A stretch of DNA of 64,000 bases from Hydrogenophaga flava NBRC 102514 (GTDB lineage Bacteria > Pseudomonadota > Gammaproteobacteria > Burkholderiales > Burkholderiaceae_C), in NCBI RefSeq assembly GCF_001571145.1, contig NZ_BCTF01000009.1:96341-160340 (forward strand). Reading direction: 5' to 3'. Shown here piece by piece: positions 32,556-41,827 of the stretch. The notes below the pieces were generated by a model. It was not told the origin of the DNA and ran no database searches. It worked only from the letters and a program-made list of their open reading frames with translations. The position numbers were made by a program, and so were the translations under genes. The stretch's first letter is position 1, and the number at the start of each line of letters is the position of its first letter.

Positions 32556-32568
32556 GTAACTGGGTTAC
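32556..32568. promoter_or_regulatory. Candidate HexR operator between tal and hexR
   Basis: Perfect inverted repeat GTAAC-TGG-GTTAC within TGTAACTGGGTTACC. It resembles the TGTARTN3AYTACA type of site bound by HexR in other proteobacteria. It lies 10 bases before the hexR ATG and 39 bases from the tal ATG, where it could regulate both. Confidence 0.55.
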
Positions 32569-32577
32569 CATTTTCGC

Positions 32578-33426
32578 ATGCTTGACCGAATCAGAGCCTC
32601 CATGCCCTCACTGGCGCCCGCGGAACAACGCGTGGGCAAACTCGTGCTGCTCGACCCGCGCAGCTTCGCCAGCCTGCCGGTCTCCGAACTGGCCGACCGC
32701 GCGCACGTGAGCAAACCGACCGTGGTGCGCTTCTGCCGCAGCATGGGCTACGACGGCCTGTCCGACTTCAAGCTCAAGCTGGCCGGCACCGTCAGCGAAG
32801 GCGTGCCCTTCATCCACCGCAGCGTGGACGTGGACGACAAGGTCAGCGACGTGCTGGTCAAGGTGATCGACAACACGGTGGCGGCCTTCCTCAAGTACCG
32901 CAACGACGCCTCGACGCACTCCATAGAGAAGGCCGTCGACGCGCTGCTGACCACCTACAAGAACAAGGGCCGCATCGAGTTCTACGGCGCCGGCAACTCG
33001 GGCATCGTGGCGCAGGACGCGCAGCACAAGTTCTTCCGCCTGGGCATCAACGCCATCGCCTACAGCGACGGCCACATGCAGGTGATGAGCGCCTCGCTGC
33101 TGGGTCCGGGCGACTGCCTGGTGACCGTCTCCAACTCGGGCCGCACGCGCGACCTGATGGACGCCGCCGACATCGCGCGCAAGCACGGCGCAACCGTCAT
33201 CACCGTCACCGCCAGCGGGTCGCCCCTGGCCACAGCCGGCCACATCCACCTGGCCGCCGACCACCCCGAAGGCTACGACCGCTACAGCCCCATGACCTCG
33301 CGCCTGATGCACCTGATGGTGATCGACGTGGTGGCGACCTGCCTGGCCCTGCGCATCGGCGGCAACAAACTGCAGCCGCTGCTGAAGGAAATGAAGAACA
33401 ACCTCCGGAGCAAAAGGTACGCATGA
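32578..33426 (+). CDS. hexR: HexR-like RpiR-family transcriptional regulator with SIS domain
   Basis: 282 residues: N-terminal RpiR winged helix (about 1-75; SELADRAHVSKPTVVRFCRSMGYDGLSDFKLKLA is the helix-turn-helix) and a SIS sugar-phosphate-binding domain (about 125-260; GRIEFYGAGNSGIVAQDAQHKFFRLG and LVTVSNSGRTRDLMDAADIAR). This is the HexR layout; known HexR proteins sense 2-keto-3-deoxy-6-phosphogluconate and control central sugar genes. The start aligns with the HexR N-terminus (MLDRIRASMPSLAPAEQRV), although no clear ribosome site precedes it. Divergent from tal. Confidence 0.85.
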   Translation: MLDRIRASMPSLAPAEQRVGKLVLLDPRSFASLPVSELADRAHVSKPTVVRFCRSMGYDGLSDFKLKLAGTVSEGVPFIHRSVDVDDKVSDVLVKVIDNTVAAFLKYRNDASTHSIEKAVDALLTTYKNKGRIEFYGAGNSGIVAQDAQHKFFRLGINAIAYSDGHMQVMSASLLGPGDCLVTVSNSGRTRDLMDAADIARKHGATVITVTASGSPLATAGHIHLAADHPEGYDRYSPMTSRLMHLMVIDVVATCLALRIGGNKLQPLLKEMKNNLRSKRYA

Positions 33427-33473
33427 CCGTGCGGGCAGGAAGCACAGGAGGACGGCGGGTGCTCCCCGCAGCG

Positions 33474-33503
33474 AAATAAAGGAGGAGGCCCGCGCAGCGG
33501 GCC
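33474..33503 (-). terminator. Possible terminator of the peptide ABC transporter operon
   Basis: A 7-bp stem GGCCCGC-GCA-GCGGGCC at 33487-33503. Read on the minus strand it is followed by CTCCTCCTTTATTT, a partly T-rich tail. It would end transcripts coming through the 33562-40272 operon. The plus-strand side has no T run, so it is unlikely to serve hexR. Confidence 0.4.
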
Positions 33504-33561
33504 GGGGGACATTCGCGGAGGGGAACGCCCGTCGTCCGCGCCAACGCCCACCCGCCTCCGA

Positions 33562-34572
33562 TCAGATCCGCCCCTCTTCAACCGCGTGGCAGGCCACCCG
33601 CACACCGCCAATGGCATGCAACACCGGCCTCTCAACCCGGCAGCGTTCGTTCGCATGCGGACAGCGCGGATTGAACGCACACCCGGCCGGCGGGTCCAGC
33701 GGGTTCGGCACCTCGCCCTGCACCGGCGTGCGCGCCCGGCCGGTGTCGTGGATCTTCGGAATCGCGTCCAGCAGCATGCGCGTGTACGGGTGCCGCGGGC
33801 TGTCGAACAGCGTGTGCTTGTCGGCCAGTTCCACCAAGCGCCCGAGGTACATCACCCCCACCTGGTCGCTCACATGCCGCACCACCGCCAGGTTGTGGCT
33901 GATGAACAGGTAGGTCAGGCCCTGCCGGCGCTGCAGGTCCTTCATGATGTTGAGCACCTGCGCCTGCACGCTCACGTCCAGCGCCGAAGTCGGCTCGTCG
34001 CAGACCAGGAACTCCGGGTGTGTGGCCAGGGCGCGCGCGATGGAAATGCGCTGGCGCTGCCCGCCCGAGAACTGGTGGGGGAACCTGGACGCGTCCAGCG
34101 GTGACAGCCCCACCGACTGCAGCAGCTCGCCCACCCGCTCGCGCAGCTCGCCGGCCCCCGAGAGCAGGCCATGCTCGACCAGCGGCTCGGCCACGATGTC
34201 CTGCACCCGCCAGCGCGGGTTCAGGCTGGCGTACGGGTCCTGGAAGATCATCTGGATGCGGCGCCGCAGCTGCCGCCCCTGCGGCGTCCTGAACGCGGCG
34301 TGCGCGTCCTGCCCGTCGAACTGGAAGCCGCCGCGCGTCGGCGCGTACAGGCCCACCAGCAGGCGGGCCACGGTGCTCTTGCCGCAGCCTGATTCGCCCA
34401 CCAGCGCCAGCGTCTGGCCGCGCTGAATGTCAAAGCTCACCCCGTCCACCGCGCGCAGCAGCTGGCGCGGGCGCCGCTCCAGCACGCGGTTGAGCCAGGG
34501 CGCCGAGACGTCGAAAGTCTTGGCCAGGTCGGTGGCGCGCACCAGCGGCTGCGCAGCGGTGGCATCGCTCAC
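33562..34572 (-). CDS. Dipeptide/oligopeptide ABC transporter ATP-binding protein (DppF/OppF type)
   Basis: Nucleotide-binding subunit. Walker [13 protein letters not shown] signature [16 protein letters not shown], Walker [13 protein letters not shown], and the C-terminal OppD/F cysteine motif ([14 protein letters not shown], for a 4Fe-4S cluster in this family). Start set at GTG 34572, whose GTGA overlaps the stop of the DppD-type gene; an in-frame ATG at 34608 would lie inside that gene. 336 residues. Last gene of the operon. Confidence 0.93.
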   Translation of the reverse strand: MSDATAAQPLVRATDLAKTFDVSAPWLNRVLERRPRQLLRAVDGVSFDIQRGQTLALVGESGCGKSTVARLLVGLYAPTRGGFQFDGQDAHAAFRTPQGRQLRRRIQMIFQDPYASLNPRWRVQDIVAEPLVEHGLLSGAGELRERVGELLQSVGLSPLDASRFPHQFSGGQRQRISIARALATHPEFLVCDEPTSALDVSVQAQVLNIMKDLQRRQGLTYLFISHNLAVVRHVSDQVGVMYLGRLVELADKHTLFDSPRHPYTRMLLDAIPKIHDTGRARTPVQGEVPNPLDPPAGCAFNPRCPHANERCRVERPVLHAIGGVRVACHAVEEGRI

Positions 34573-35546
34573 GACGAGCCTCCTGTGGCATCGGCATGCA
34601 ACCAGCACGCCGCCCGCGTCGTCCCGGCCGCCATCAGGTCGGGCCGCTGCGCATGGCAGCGGTCGAACGCGCGGTCGCAGCGCGGATGGAAGGCGCAGCC
34701 CGCCGGAATGGCATTGAGCCGCGGCATGGCGCCGTCGATCTGGTGCAGGCGCTCGCGGTCCTGGGTCATGTCGGGAATGCAGGCCATCAGGCCTGCGGTG
34801 TAGGGGTGCGACGGCCGGTGGATCACGTCGTGCACCGGCCCGATCTCGACCACGCGGCCGGCGTACATCACGGCCACACGGTCGCAGGTCTCGGCGATCA
34901 CGCCCATGTCGTGCGTGATCAGCATCACCGCCGCGCCGCGCTCGCGGCAGATGGTCTTGAGCAAGGTGATGATCTGCGCCTGGATCGACACGTCCAATGC
35001 GGTCGTCGGCTCGTCGGCCACGATCAGCTTGGGCTCGGCCGCCAGCGCGAGCGCGATCACCACCCGCTGGCGCATGCCACCGGAAAACTGGTGCGGGTGG
35101 TGGTCGATGCGCTGCTCGGCGGCCGGGATGCCGGTGTCGCGCAGCAGCTGGATCGCCCGCTCGCGCGCCTCGGCCTGGCTCACCGGCAAGTGGGTGCGAA
35201 TGGTTTCGGTCAGCTGGCGACCCACCGTGTACAGCGGGTTCAGCGAGGTCAGTGGGTCCTGGAAGATCGCGCCGATCCGCCGCCCGCGCACCTTGCGCAA
35301 CTCGGCAAACGGCAGGTTGTCGATGCGGCGCCCCTCAAGCAACACCTCGCCGCCCGCGATGCGCCCCGGCGGCTCCAGCAGGCCGATGATGGACGCGCCC
35401 GTGAGCGACTTGCCCGCGCCCGACTCGCCCACCACGCCCAGGATCTCTCCGGGCGCGATGTCGAAGGACACATCGTCCAGCGCGCGCAGCGTGCCGCGGC
35501 GGTGCGGGAACTCGACGACCAGGTTCTTGACTTGCAGCAGGCTCAT
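34569..35546 (-). CDS. Dipeptide/oligopeptide ABC transporter ATP-binding protein (DppD/OppD type)
   Basis: Second ATPase of the peptide transporter, pairing with the DppF-type subunit. Walker [12 protein letters not shown] signature [16 protein letters not shown], Walker [13 protein letters not shown], and the C-terminal cysteine motif [14 protein letters not shown]. The ATG at 35546 ([18 protein letters not shown]) overlaps the permease stop (ATGA). 325 residues, the standard length. Confidence 0.95.
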   Translation of the reverse strand: MSLLQVKNLVVEFPHRRGTLRALDDVSFDIAPGEILGVVGESGAGKSLTGASIIGLLEPPGRIAGGEVLLEGRRIDNLPFAELRKVRGRRIGAIFQDPLTSLNPLYTVGRQLTETIRTHLPVSQAEARERAIQLLRDTGIPAAEQRIDHHPHQFSGGMRQRVVIALALAAEPKLIVADEPTTALDVSIQAQIITLLKTICRERGAAVMLITHDMGVIAETCDRVAVMYAGRVVEIGPVHDVIHRPSHPYTAGLMACIPDMTQDRERLHQIDGAMPRLNAIPAGCAFHPRCDRAFDRCHAQRPDLMAAGTTRAACWLHADATGGSS

Positions 35547-36454
35547 CGAAGTTTGGGGTTGAGGGCGTCGCGCAGCCAGTCGCCCAGCAGGTTCACCGAG
35601 AGCGCGATCAGCACCAGCATGGCGCCGGGGAATACCGTGATCCACCACTCGCCGGAGAACAGGTAGTCGTTGCCGACCCGGATCAGCGTGCCCAGCGAGG
35701 GCGCAGTGATCGGCGCGCCGACGCCGAGGAAGGACAGCGTGGCTTCGATGATGATGGCGGTCGCCACCTGGATGGTGGCCAGCACCAGCACCGGCCCCAT
35801 CACGTTGGGCAGCACGTGCCGGCGCATGATGCGCAGCGGCGGCACGCCCGTGACCCGCGCGGCCTGCACATACTCCTTGTTGCGCTCGACCAGGGTGGAA
35901 CCGCGCACCGTGCGTGCGTACTGCACCCAGCCCGTCAACGTGATGGCCAGCACCAGCACGCCGAACGCGAGCTCGTCCTGCGAGTTGGGAAACAGCGCCC
36001 GGCCCACGCCCGCGATGAGCAGGGCCACCAGGATCGGCGGGAACGAGAGCATCACGTCGCACAGGCGCATGAGGAAGGCGTCCACCCAACCGTCGAGGAA
36101 ACCGGCGAGCAGGCCCAGCAGCACCCCGATCAGCACCGACAGCACGACCGAGGTCAGGCCCACCGCCAGCGAGATGCGGGCGCCGTACATCAGCGCCGAC
36201 AGGATGTCGCGCCCCTGGTCCTCCGTGCCCAGCAGGAAGGCGGGGTTGCCGCCCTCCATCCAGGCCGGCGGCAGGCGCGCATTGCTCAGCTCCAGCGTCG
36301 CCAGGTCGAAGGGGTTGTGCGGCGCCACCCAGGGGGCGAACACCGAGCAGAACACGCAGACGAAGGCGATCAGCGCCGCCACCATGGCGGTGGGCGACGA
36401 GCGGAAGCTGTGGCCGACGTCGCCGTCTAGCCAGCGTCGAATGGCGGCGATCAA
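35543..36454 (-). CDS. Dipeptide/oligopeptide ABC transporter permease (DppC type)
   Basis: Inner-membrane permease with about six hydrophobic segments over 303 residues. The DppC-type signature LLGTEDQGRDILSALMYGARISLAVG follows the first helix, and the coupling helix reads EYVQAARVTGVPPLRIMRRHVLPNVMGPV. Twelve bases after the binding protein and overlapping the DppD-type gene. Confidence 0.95.
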   Translation of the reverse strand: MIAAIRRWLDGDVGHSFRSSPTAMVAALIAFVCVFCSVFAPWVAPHNPFDLATLELSNARLPPAWMEGGNPAFLLGTEDQGRDILSALMYGARISLAVGLTSVVLSVLIGVLLGLLAGFLDGWVDAFLMRLCDVMLSFPPILVALLIAGVGRALFPNSQDELAFGVLVLAITLTGWVQYARTVRGSTLVERNKEYVQAARVTGVPPLRIMRRHVLPNVMGPVLVLATIQVATAIIIEATLSFLGVGAPITAPSLGTLIRVGNDYLFSGEWWITVFPGAMLVLIALSVNLLGDWLRDALNPKLR

Positions 36455-36465
36455 GGCTCAGCCGA

Positions 36466-38037
36466 TCACTTCACCGAGATGAAGCGGAACGGCATGAAGT
36501 TGTCCGCCAGCTGGACCAGCTGCACGTTGCTGGCCACGCCCCAGGCCAGGGCCTGCTGGTGCAGCGGCAGATGCCCGACATCGTCGGCATGCAGCTTGAA
36601 CGCCTCCTTGATCATCGCGTCGCGCTTGGGCTTGTCGGTCTCCGACTGGATCTTGTTGGTCAGCTCGTCGACCTTCGGGTTGCAGTAGGCGCCGAGGTTG
36701 AACTGGCCACTGCCCTTGTCGTCGACGCAGCGCATCAGCGCGTTCAGCGCGTTGTGCGAGTCGTAGGTGCCCGGCGTCCAGCCCAGCAGGTAGAAGCTGG
36801 TGTCGCGCTTGAGGATCTTGGGGAAATAGGTGCCCTTGGTCTCGGCCTGCAGGTTGACCTTCACGCCGATCTTCGCGAGGTTCGCGGCCACAGCCTGGCA
36901 GATGTCGCCGTCGTTCACATAGCGGTCGTTGGGACAGTTCATCGCCACCTCGAAACCGCTGGGGTAGCCGGCGTCGGCCAGCAGCTTCTTGGCGGCCTCG
37001 GGGTCGTAGGGCAGGCGGGTGTTCATCGCAGCATCAAAGCCGTTGATGCCGGGGCCGACCATCAGCGCCGTGGGCTTGGAGGCGCCCCGCATCACCACGC
37101 GCTGGATGGTGTTGATGTCGATGGCCTGGTAGAAGGCCTGGCGCACGCGCTTGTCCTTGAACGGGTTCTTGCCCTTCACGCTGGAGTACAGCAGCTCGTC
37201 GCGCTTCTGGTCCATGCCCAGGAAGATGGTGCGCAGCTCCGGCCCCTGCAGCACCTTGGATTTGCCGCTGGCGTTGATGCGCGCCACGTCCTGCAGCGGC
37301 ACCGGTTCGATCACATCCACCTGGCCGGACAGCAGGGCGGCCACGCGGGTGGCGTCGTTGCCGATCGGCGTGTACTCCACGTTCACCACGTTGCCTTCGA
37401 TCTTGCCCCAGTAGCTGCCGTTGCGAACAAAGCTGGTCTTCACGTTGGGCTGGCGCTCGCGCAGGCGGTACGGGCCGGTGCCGTTGGAGCGGAAGGAGGC
37501 CGCGTTCTCGATGCCCTTGCGGCGGTCCACTGGCCGGGTGGCCTGGTTCTCCTCTGCCCATGGCTTGCTCATGATGTAGACCAGCGCCAGCAGGTCGGGC
37601 AGGATGGGGAACGGCGTTGTCGTCTCGATCTCGATCGTGGACTCACCCACCTTGCGGACGGCCTTGAAGTCGTTGGTGTAGCTCTTCATGTCGGACCCTT
37701 CGCCCGCCGCTCGGGCAAAGGAGAACAGCACGTCATCGGCCGTGAACGGCTTGCCGTCGTGGAACTTCACTCCCTTGCGCAGTTCGAAGCGCCACACCGT
37801 CGGCGAGGTCTGCTTCCAGCTGGTGGCCAGTGCCGGCACGAGCTTGAGGTCCTTGTCCCGGCCCACGAGCCCTTCGTAGACGTTGCCCGTGACGCTCAGC
37901 TGCAGGGATTCGTTGAGCGAGTGCGGGTCCATCGACAAGGCGTCGCCCTGGTTGCCGATGCGCACCGTCTGCGCCACCGCCGTGCCCGCGATGGCGGCCA
38001 GCGCGATGGAGGCGATCAGCGAATGCTTGAAGTTCAT
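36466..38037 (-). CDS. Peptide ABC transporter substrate-binding protein (family 5, DppA type)
   Basis: Periplasmic binding protein of 523 residues with a Sec signal (MNFKHSLIASIALAAIAGTAVAQ). SBP_bac_5 features include LVPALATSWKQTSPTVWRFELRKGVKFHDGKPFTADDVLFSF and NGTGPYRLRERQP. It lies 28 bases after the amidohydrolase. The ligand may be a peptide, opine or glutathione-like compound; the adjacent M20 hydrolase suggests an acylated amino acid or dipeptide. Confidence 0.93.
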   Translation of the reverse strand: MNFKHSLIASIALAAIAGTAVAQTVRIGNQGDALSMDPHSLNESLQLSVTGNVYEGLVGRDKDLKLVPALATSWKQTSPTVWRFELRKGVKFHDGKPFTADDVLFSFARAAGEGSDMKSYTNDFKAVRKVGESTIEIETTTPFPILPDLLALVYIMSKPWAEENQATRPVDRRKGIENAASFRSNGTGPYRLRERQPNVKTSFVRNGSYWGKIEGNVVNVEYTPIGNDATRVAALLSGQVDVIEPVPLQDVARINASGKSKVLQGPELRTIFLGMDQKRDELLYSSVKGKNPFKDKRVRQAFYQAIDINTIQRVVMRGASKPTALMVGPGINGFDAAMNTRLPYDPEAAKKLLADAGYPSGFEVAMNCPNDRYVNDGDICQAVAANLAKIGVKVNLQAETKGTYFPKILKRDTSFYLLGWTPGTYDSHNALNALMRCVDDKGSGQFNLGAYCNPKVDELTNKIQSETDKPKRDAMIKEAFKLHADDVGHLPLHQQALAWGVASNVQLVQLADNFMPFRFISVK

Positions 38038-38065
38038 GGTTTCTCCTGGTCGGTTGGATGAAAGC

Positions 38066-39292
38066 TCAGGGGGTTTCTTCGGACAGGGGCATGCCCTGTT
38101 CGATCAGGCTGGCGTGCAGGGCCGCGCCCAGCGGCAGCACCTCGTCGTTGAAATCGTAGCGGCTGTTGTGCAGGAAGCAGCTGCCTTCCCCGCCCTGCCC
38201 CAGCCGCAGGTAGGCGCCGGGCTTGACCTGCAGCATGAAGGAAAAATCTTCGGCCCCCATGCTCGGATCCATCTCCGCGTCCACATGCTCGTCGCCCACC
38301 AGTTCGCGCGCCACGCGGGTGGCGAACCGGGCCTCGTCGGGCGTGTTGATGGTGGCGGGGTAGATGCGCTCGTAGCGGACATGCGCCGAAGCCCCCAGGC
38401 CCAGCGCCACCCCGGAACACACCTCGTTCAGCCGCCGCTCGACCAGCGACTGGATCTCGGGACTGAAGGTGCGCACAGTCCCCACCATCGTCGCCTTGCC
38501 GGGCACCACGCTGAAGGCCCCTGGATCGCCTGCCTGCATCGAGCACAGGCTGATGACCGCGTTGTCGATGGCCCGCACATTGCGCGAGACGATGCTCTGC
38601 ACGGCCGTGATGATGTGGGCCGACACCAGCACCGGGTCCACCGTGAGGTAGGGGTGCGCACCGTGGCCACCCTTGCCGGTGACCTCGATGGTGATGCGGT
38701 CGGCCGCGGCCATCATCGGCCCCGGATTCACGCCCACCGTGCCGGGCCGCATCTGCGGCCAGTTGTGCATGGCGTAGACCGACTGCACCGGAAAGCGCTC
38801 GAACAGGCCGTCTTCGATCATCGCTTTGGCGCCGGCAAAGCCTTCCTCACCCGGCTGGAAAATCAGAACGGCCGTGCCGTCGAAGCGCCGGGTCTCGGCC
38901 AGGTAGCGCGCTGCGCCGATCAGCATGGCGGTGTGCCCGTCGTGTCCGCAGCCGTGCATCAGGCCCAGCCGCGTCGACTTCCAGGCGAAGTCGTTGAGCT
39001 CGGTCATTGGCAGCGCGTCCATGTCGGCGCGCAGGCCGATCATCCGCCCGCTGTCCCGGCGGCGCCCGTGGATCAGCGCCACCACGCCGGTCTTGCCGAT
39101 CTGTGTGTGGATCTCGTCCACACCGCAGACCTTGAGGGACTCGACCACCCGCCGGGCGGTGTAGTGCTCCTCGAAACCGAGTTCCGGGTGGGCGTGCAGC
39201 TCGCGGCGCAGCGCCGTCAGTTCAGGGTGCATGGCCGCGATGTGGGCGAACGCGCGGCCATGGGCACGGATGCGGGAGGTGTGGGGCATCAT
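38066..39292 (-). CDS. M20-family amidohydrolase (hippurate hydrolase/aminoacylase type)
   Basis: Zinc amidohydrolase that cleaves N-acyl amino acids or similar amides. Metal-ligand regions are LMHGCGHDGHTAML, IFQPGEEGFAGAKAMIEDGLF (catalytic Glu-Glu), YAMHNWPQMRPGTVG and the late SMGAEDFSFMLQ; GGHGAHPYLTVDPV is the dimerisation-domain motif. No signal peptide, so cytoplasmic. 408 residues. It sits between the permease (1-base overlap, TGATG) and the binding protein of a peptide importer, so it probably hydrolyses the imported compound. Confidence 0.92.
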   Translation of the reverse strand: MMPHTSRIRAHGRAFAHIAAMHPELTALRRELHAHPELGFEEHYTARRVVESLKVCGVDEIHTQIGKTGVVALIHGRRRDSGRMIGLRADMDALPMTELNDFAWKSTRLGLMHGCGHDGHTAMLIGAARYLAETRRFDGTAVLIFQPGEEGFAGAKAMIEDGLFERFPVQSVYAMHNWPQMRPGTVGVNPGPMMAAADRITIEVTGKGGHGAHPYLTVDPVLVSAHIITAVQSIVSRNVRAIDNAVISLCSMQAGDPGAFSVVPGKATMVGTVRTFSPEIQSLVERRLNEVCSGVALGLGASAHVRYERIYPATINTPDEARFATRVARELVGDEHVDAEMDPSMGAEDFSFMLQVKPGAYLRLGQGGEGSCFLHNSRYDFNDEVLPLGAALHASLIEQGMPLSEETP

Positions 39293-40272
39293 CAGTGGGC
39301 TCCGGCCCTTTCAATGCGCAAACGGGGATCGACAGCGAAATAGAGCAGGTCGACCACCAGGTTGATCACGACAAAGATCAATGCGATCAGACAGAGATAG
39401 GCCGCCATCACCGGGACGTCGGCGAAGGTCACGGCCTGGATGAACAACAGCCCCATGCCCGGCCACTGGAACACCGTCTCGGTGATGATGGCAAAGGCGA
39501 TCAGGCCGCCAAGCTGCAGACCAGTGATGGTCATCACGGGCACCAGAGTGTTCTTCAGCGCATGGCCGAAGTGCACCGCCCGGTTGGTCAGCCCACGGGC
39601 GCGGGCGAACTTGATGTAGTCGGTGCGCAGCACCTCCAGCATCTCCGCCCGGACCAGCCGCATGATCAGCGTGAGCTGGAAAATCGCCAGGGTCAGCGCC
39701 GGCAGGACGATGTGGTGCCATCCCTTGGCGGTGAGCAGCCCGCTGCTCCACCACCCCAGCTGCACCACGTCACCGCGACCGAAGCTCGGGAACCAGCCCA
39801 GGTTCACAGCAAACACCAGGATCAGCAGGATGCCGATCAGGAATGTCGGCAGGGACACCCCGAGCAGCGAGACGGTCATGAAGAGCTGGCTTACAAAGGT
39901 GCCGCGCTTGAGGGCTGCATACACACCCATCGGAATGCCCAGCAACAGCGAGAGCAAGGCAGCCACCAGCGCCAGTTCCACGGTAGCGGGCAGGCGCTCG
40001 GCGATCAGACGCGAGACCTTGGCCCCCTGGCGCAGGCTGATGCCGAACTCGCCCTGCACCGCATTGACCAGGAAGTGCCAGAACTGCACCACCACGGGCT
40101 GGTCCAGCCCAAGATCGGCGCGGAGGTTTCTGATCTGCTCCGGCGTGGCGTCCTGGCCCAGCAGAAACACCACCGGATCACCCACATACTGGAACAGCAT
40201 GAAGGCGATGAACGCCACGCTGACCATGACGAGCACCGCCTGGGCCATGCGTCGTAAAACAAATGCAAGCAT
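39292..40272 (-). CDS. Dipeptide/oligopeptide ABC transporter permease (DppB type)
   Basis: 326-residue permease, first gene of the operon. Family features are the N-terminal MLAFVLRRMAQAVLVMVSVAFIAFMLF helix, LRADLGLDQPVVVQFWHFLVNAVQGEFGISLRQG, and the coupling loop YIKFARARGLTNRAVHFGHALKNTLVPV. The ATG at 40272 matches the DppB N-terminus; in-frame sequence to 40368 adds an unlike 32 residues. The upstream gap (40273-40415) shows no operator I recognise. Confidence 0.93.
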   Translation of the reverse strand: MLAFVLRRMAQAVLVMVSVAFIAFMLFQYVGDPVVFLLGQDATPEQIRNLRADLGLDQPVVVQFWHFLVNAVQGEFGISLRQGAKVSRLIAERLPATVELALVAALLSLLLGIPMGVYAALKRGTFVSQLFMTVSLLGVSLPTFLIGILLILVFAVNLGWFPSFGRGDVVQLGWWSSGLLTAKGWHHIVLPALTLAIFQLTLIMRLVRAEMLEVLRTDYIKFARARGLTNRAVHFGHALKNTLVPVMTITGLQLGGLIAFAIITETVFQWPGMGLLFIQAVTFADVPVMAAYLCLIALIFVVINLVVDLLYFAVDPRLRIERAGAH

Positions 40273-40415
40273 GAATGACGATCTGAGACGCTTGGCTGGG
40301 ACATTGGCCGCACCCACAAAGGGCAGCCGCAGAACGCACGAAGACTTTGCAACAACTGTTCCAGCCACCCAAGCGTGCTAACCCTATGGGGCGCTCGAGC
40401 AGGATGCCACAAGAC

Positions 40416-41228
40416 TCAGCGAGCGGTGAGGGTCATGCGGCCATACCAGGCACGCAAGCTGGACTGGGTATTGTCGGTGTCGGTCATGATGGCGACTGCC
40501 CGCAAAGGTCCAGGCTCCTCCCCAAAGGCCCGGACAAAATCTGCGCGGATGTTTCTTTGGTAGTCCCGCCAGTGGCCCACCTGCTTCGCGCCGCTCTCCA
40601 CCACCACCTTGCGGATGCGGTCGGTTCGTGCGTTGACGATGACCGTCTCCGGGGCATCGTGGTTCGCCCAGACGTACATCAGCGTGGCATAGGGCAACTC
40701 TTCCCCCGTAAGCAGACGACTCATTTCGGACATGCGGTGGTTGCGCCCCGTCCACTTGCTGCGGTCGCCGTCGAACGACAGCAGAATCCGGACAGGCGCA
40801 TCGTCCTTACCCGCCTCCCCCAGACGCGCATCGCCGGGAAGACCATCGACCTTCCACGAGAACGCAATCCGGTCGACATCTGGAAGGGCTTTGTCGAACC
40901 GCTTGCGCAGGATGCTGACCGAGCCATCGGCGATCACCGACAGCGCCGCACCCGCTGGTTGCTTGGCCAACTCGAAAGCGGCGAAACGCTTCCCTGGCAA
41001 AAGAAAGGGTTGCCAGGCATCTCCACCAGGCGGTGTTTTCAGCAACTCATCGACAGCCGTCCGCCACTCCGCCTGCTGATGCAAGCCCACATCACGACCC
41101 GGTGATTCGGGCAGGGCTGCCCCTCGTTCTTCAAACTGAGGGGCGTGCGTCGCACAGGCCACAAGCAGCAAGGTCGCCGCCACGACCGGCAACGCCCTGA
41201 TCAACCGGTTTTTCGTTGCGCCGCGCAT
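40416..41228 (-). CDS. DUF3047-type lipoprotein
   Basis: 270 residues with a lipoprotein signal (LPVVAATLLLVACATH; lipobox LVAC). The body resembles DUF3047 proteins, with ALSVIADGSVSILRKRFDKALPDVDRIAFSWKVDG, RILLSFDGDRSK and LMYVWANHDAPETVIVNARTDRIRKVVVESG, and WRDYQRNIRADFVRAFGEEPGPLRAVAIMTDTDNT near the C-terminus. Function of the family is unknown; it is probably anchored to a membrane facing the periplasm. Divergent from comEA. Confidence 0.8.
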   Translation of the reverse strand: MRGATKNRLIRALPVVAATLLLVACATHAPQFEERGAALPESPGRDVGLHQQAEWRTAVDELLKTPPGGDAWQPFLLPGKRFAAFELAKQPAGAALSVIADGSVSILRKRFDKALPDVDRIAFSWKVDGLPGDARLGEAGKDDAPVRILLSFDGDRSKWTGRNHRMSEMSRLLTGEELPYATLMYVWANHDAPETVIVNARTDRIRKVVVESGAKQVGHWRDYQRNIRADFVRAFGEEPGPLRAVAIMTDTDNTQSSLRAWYGRMTLTAR

Positions 41229-41409
41229 TCATACCCCACGAACATTGTTTCTGCGACAAAAGGTAACTGCACTCCAGTCTATCGCCTCTGGGCCGCGCGT
41301 ACCCCGCTCTGGGGAAGTCAAAAACTAGGTCATTCGATATATTTTTTGCCGTGGGTATGCCAACGCACCCACGTCAAACGCTGTCACTTTCACTTTTCAG
41401 GAGGAATTT

Positions 41410-41748
41410 ATGTACAAGAAACTGTTGTCCCTGTTCATCGCGGCGTTCGCAGCCACGTCATTTGCGGCCGTGGATGTCAACACCGCCAATCCGGCCGATC
41501 TGGACAGCATCAAAGGCATCGGCCCGGGCACCTCGACCAAGATCCTTGAAGTCCGCCAGAACGGTAAGTTCAAGGACTGGGCAGACCTGATTGAACGCAT
41601 GCCCGGCATTGGCGAGAAGCGGGCAGCCAAGCTGTCTGCAGAAGGTCTCACGGTCAACGGTGAGGCCTTCAAACCCGTTGCAACCACCAAGTCACCATCC
41701 ACCGACAAGGCCGTCAAGACAGGTGCCGCTCCAGCCACCAAACAGTAA
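41410..41748 (+). CDS. comEA: ComEA-like helix-hairpin-helix DNA-binding protein
   Basis: 112 residues: signal peptide (MYKKLLSLFIAAFAATSFAA) then a ComEA-type double helix-hairpin-helix: VDVNTANPADLDSIKGIGPGTSTKILEVR and ADLIERMPGIGEKRAAKLSAEGL. Members bind double-stranded DNA in the periplasm during natural uptake. A strong AGGAGG (41399-41404) precedes the ATG. The C-terminus is a short Lys/Thr-rich tail. Being alone, with no other com gene in the window, it may be a general DNA-binding relative. Confidence 0.88.
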   Translation: MYKKLLSLFIAAFAATSFAAVDVNTANPADLDSIKGIGPGTSTKILEVRQNGKFKDWADLIERMPGIGEKRAAKLSAEGLTVNGEAFKPVATTKSPSTDKAVKTGAAPATKQ

Positions 41749-41762
41749 ACAACCAGCAATAA

Positions 41763-41794
41763 AAAAGCCACTTGGCAGTGCCAAGTGGCTTTTT
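41763..41794 (+). terminator. Bidirectional terminator between comEA and the first porin gene
   Basis: 13-bp stem AAAAGCCACTTGG-CAGTG-CCAAGTGGCTTTT. It has T runs on both strands, so it can end comEA transcripts rightward and porin transcripts leftward. Confidence 0.93.
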
Positions 41795-41827
41795 ACTTTC
41801 AGACTCAAGCGGCCGAAGCCGCTGTCA

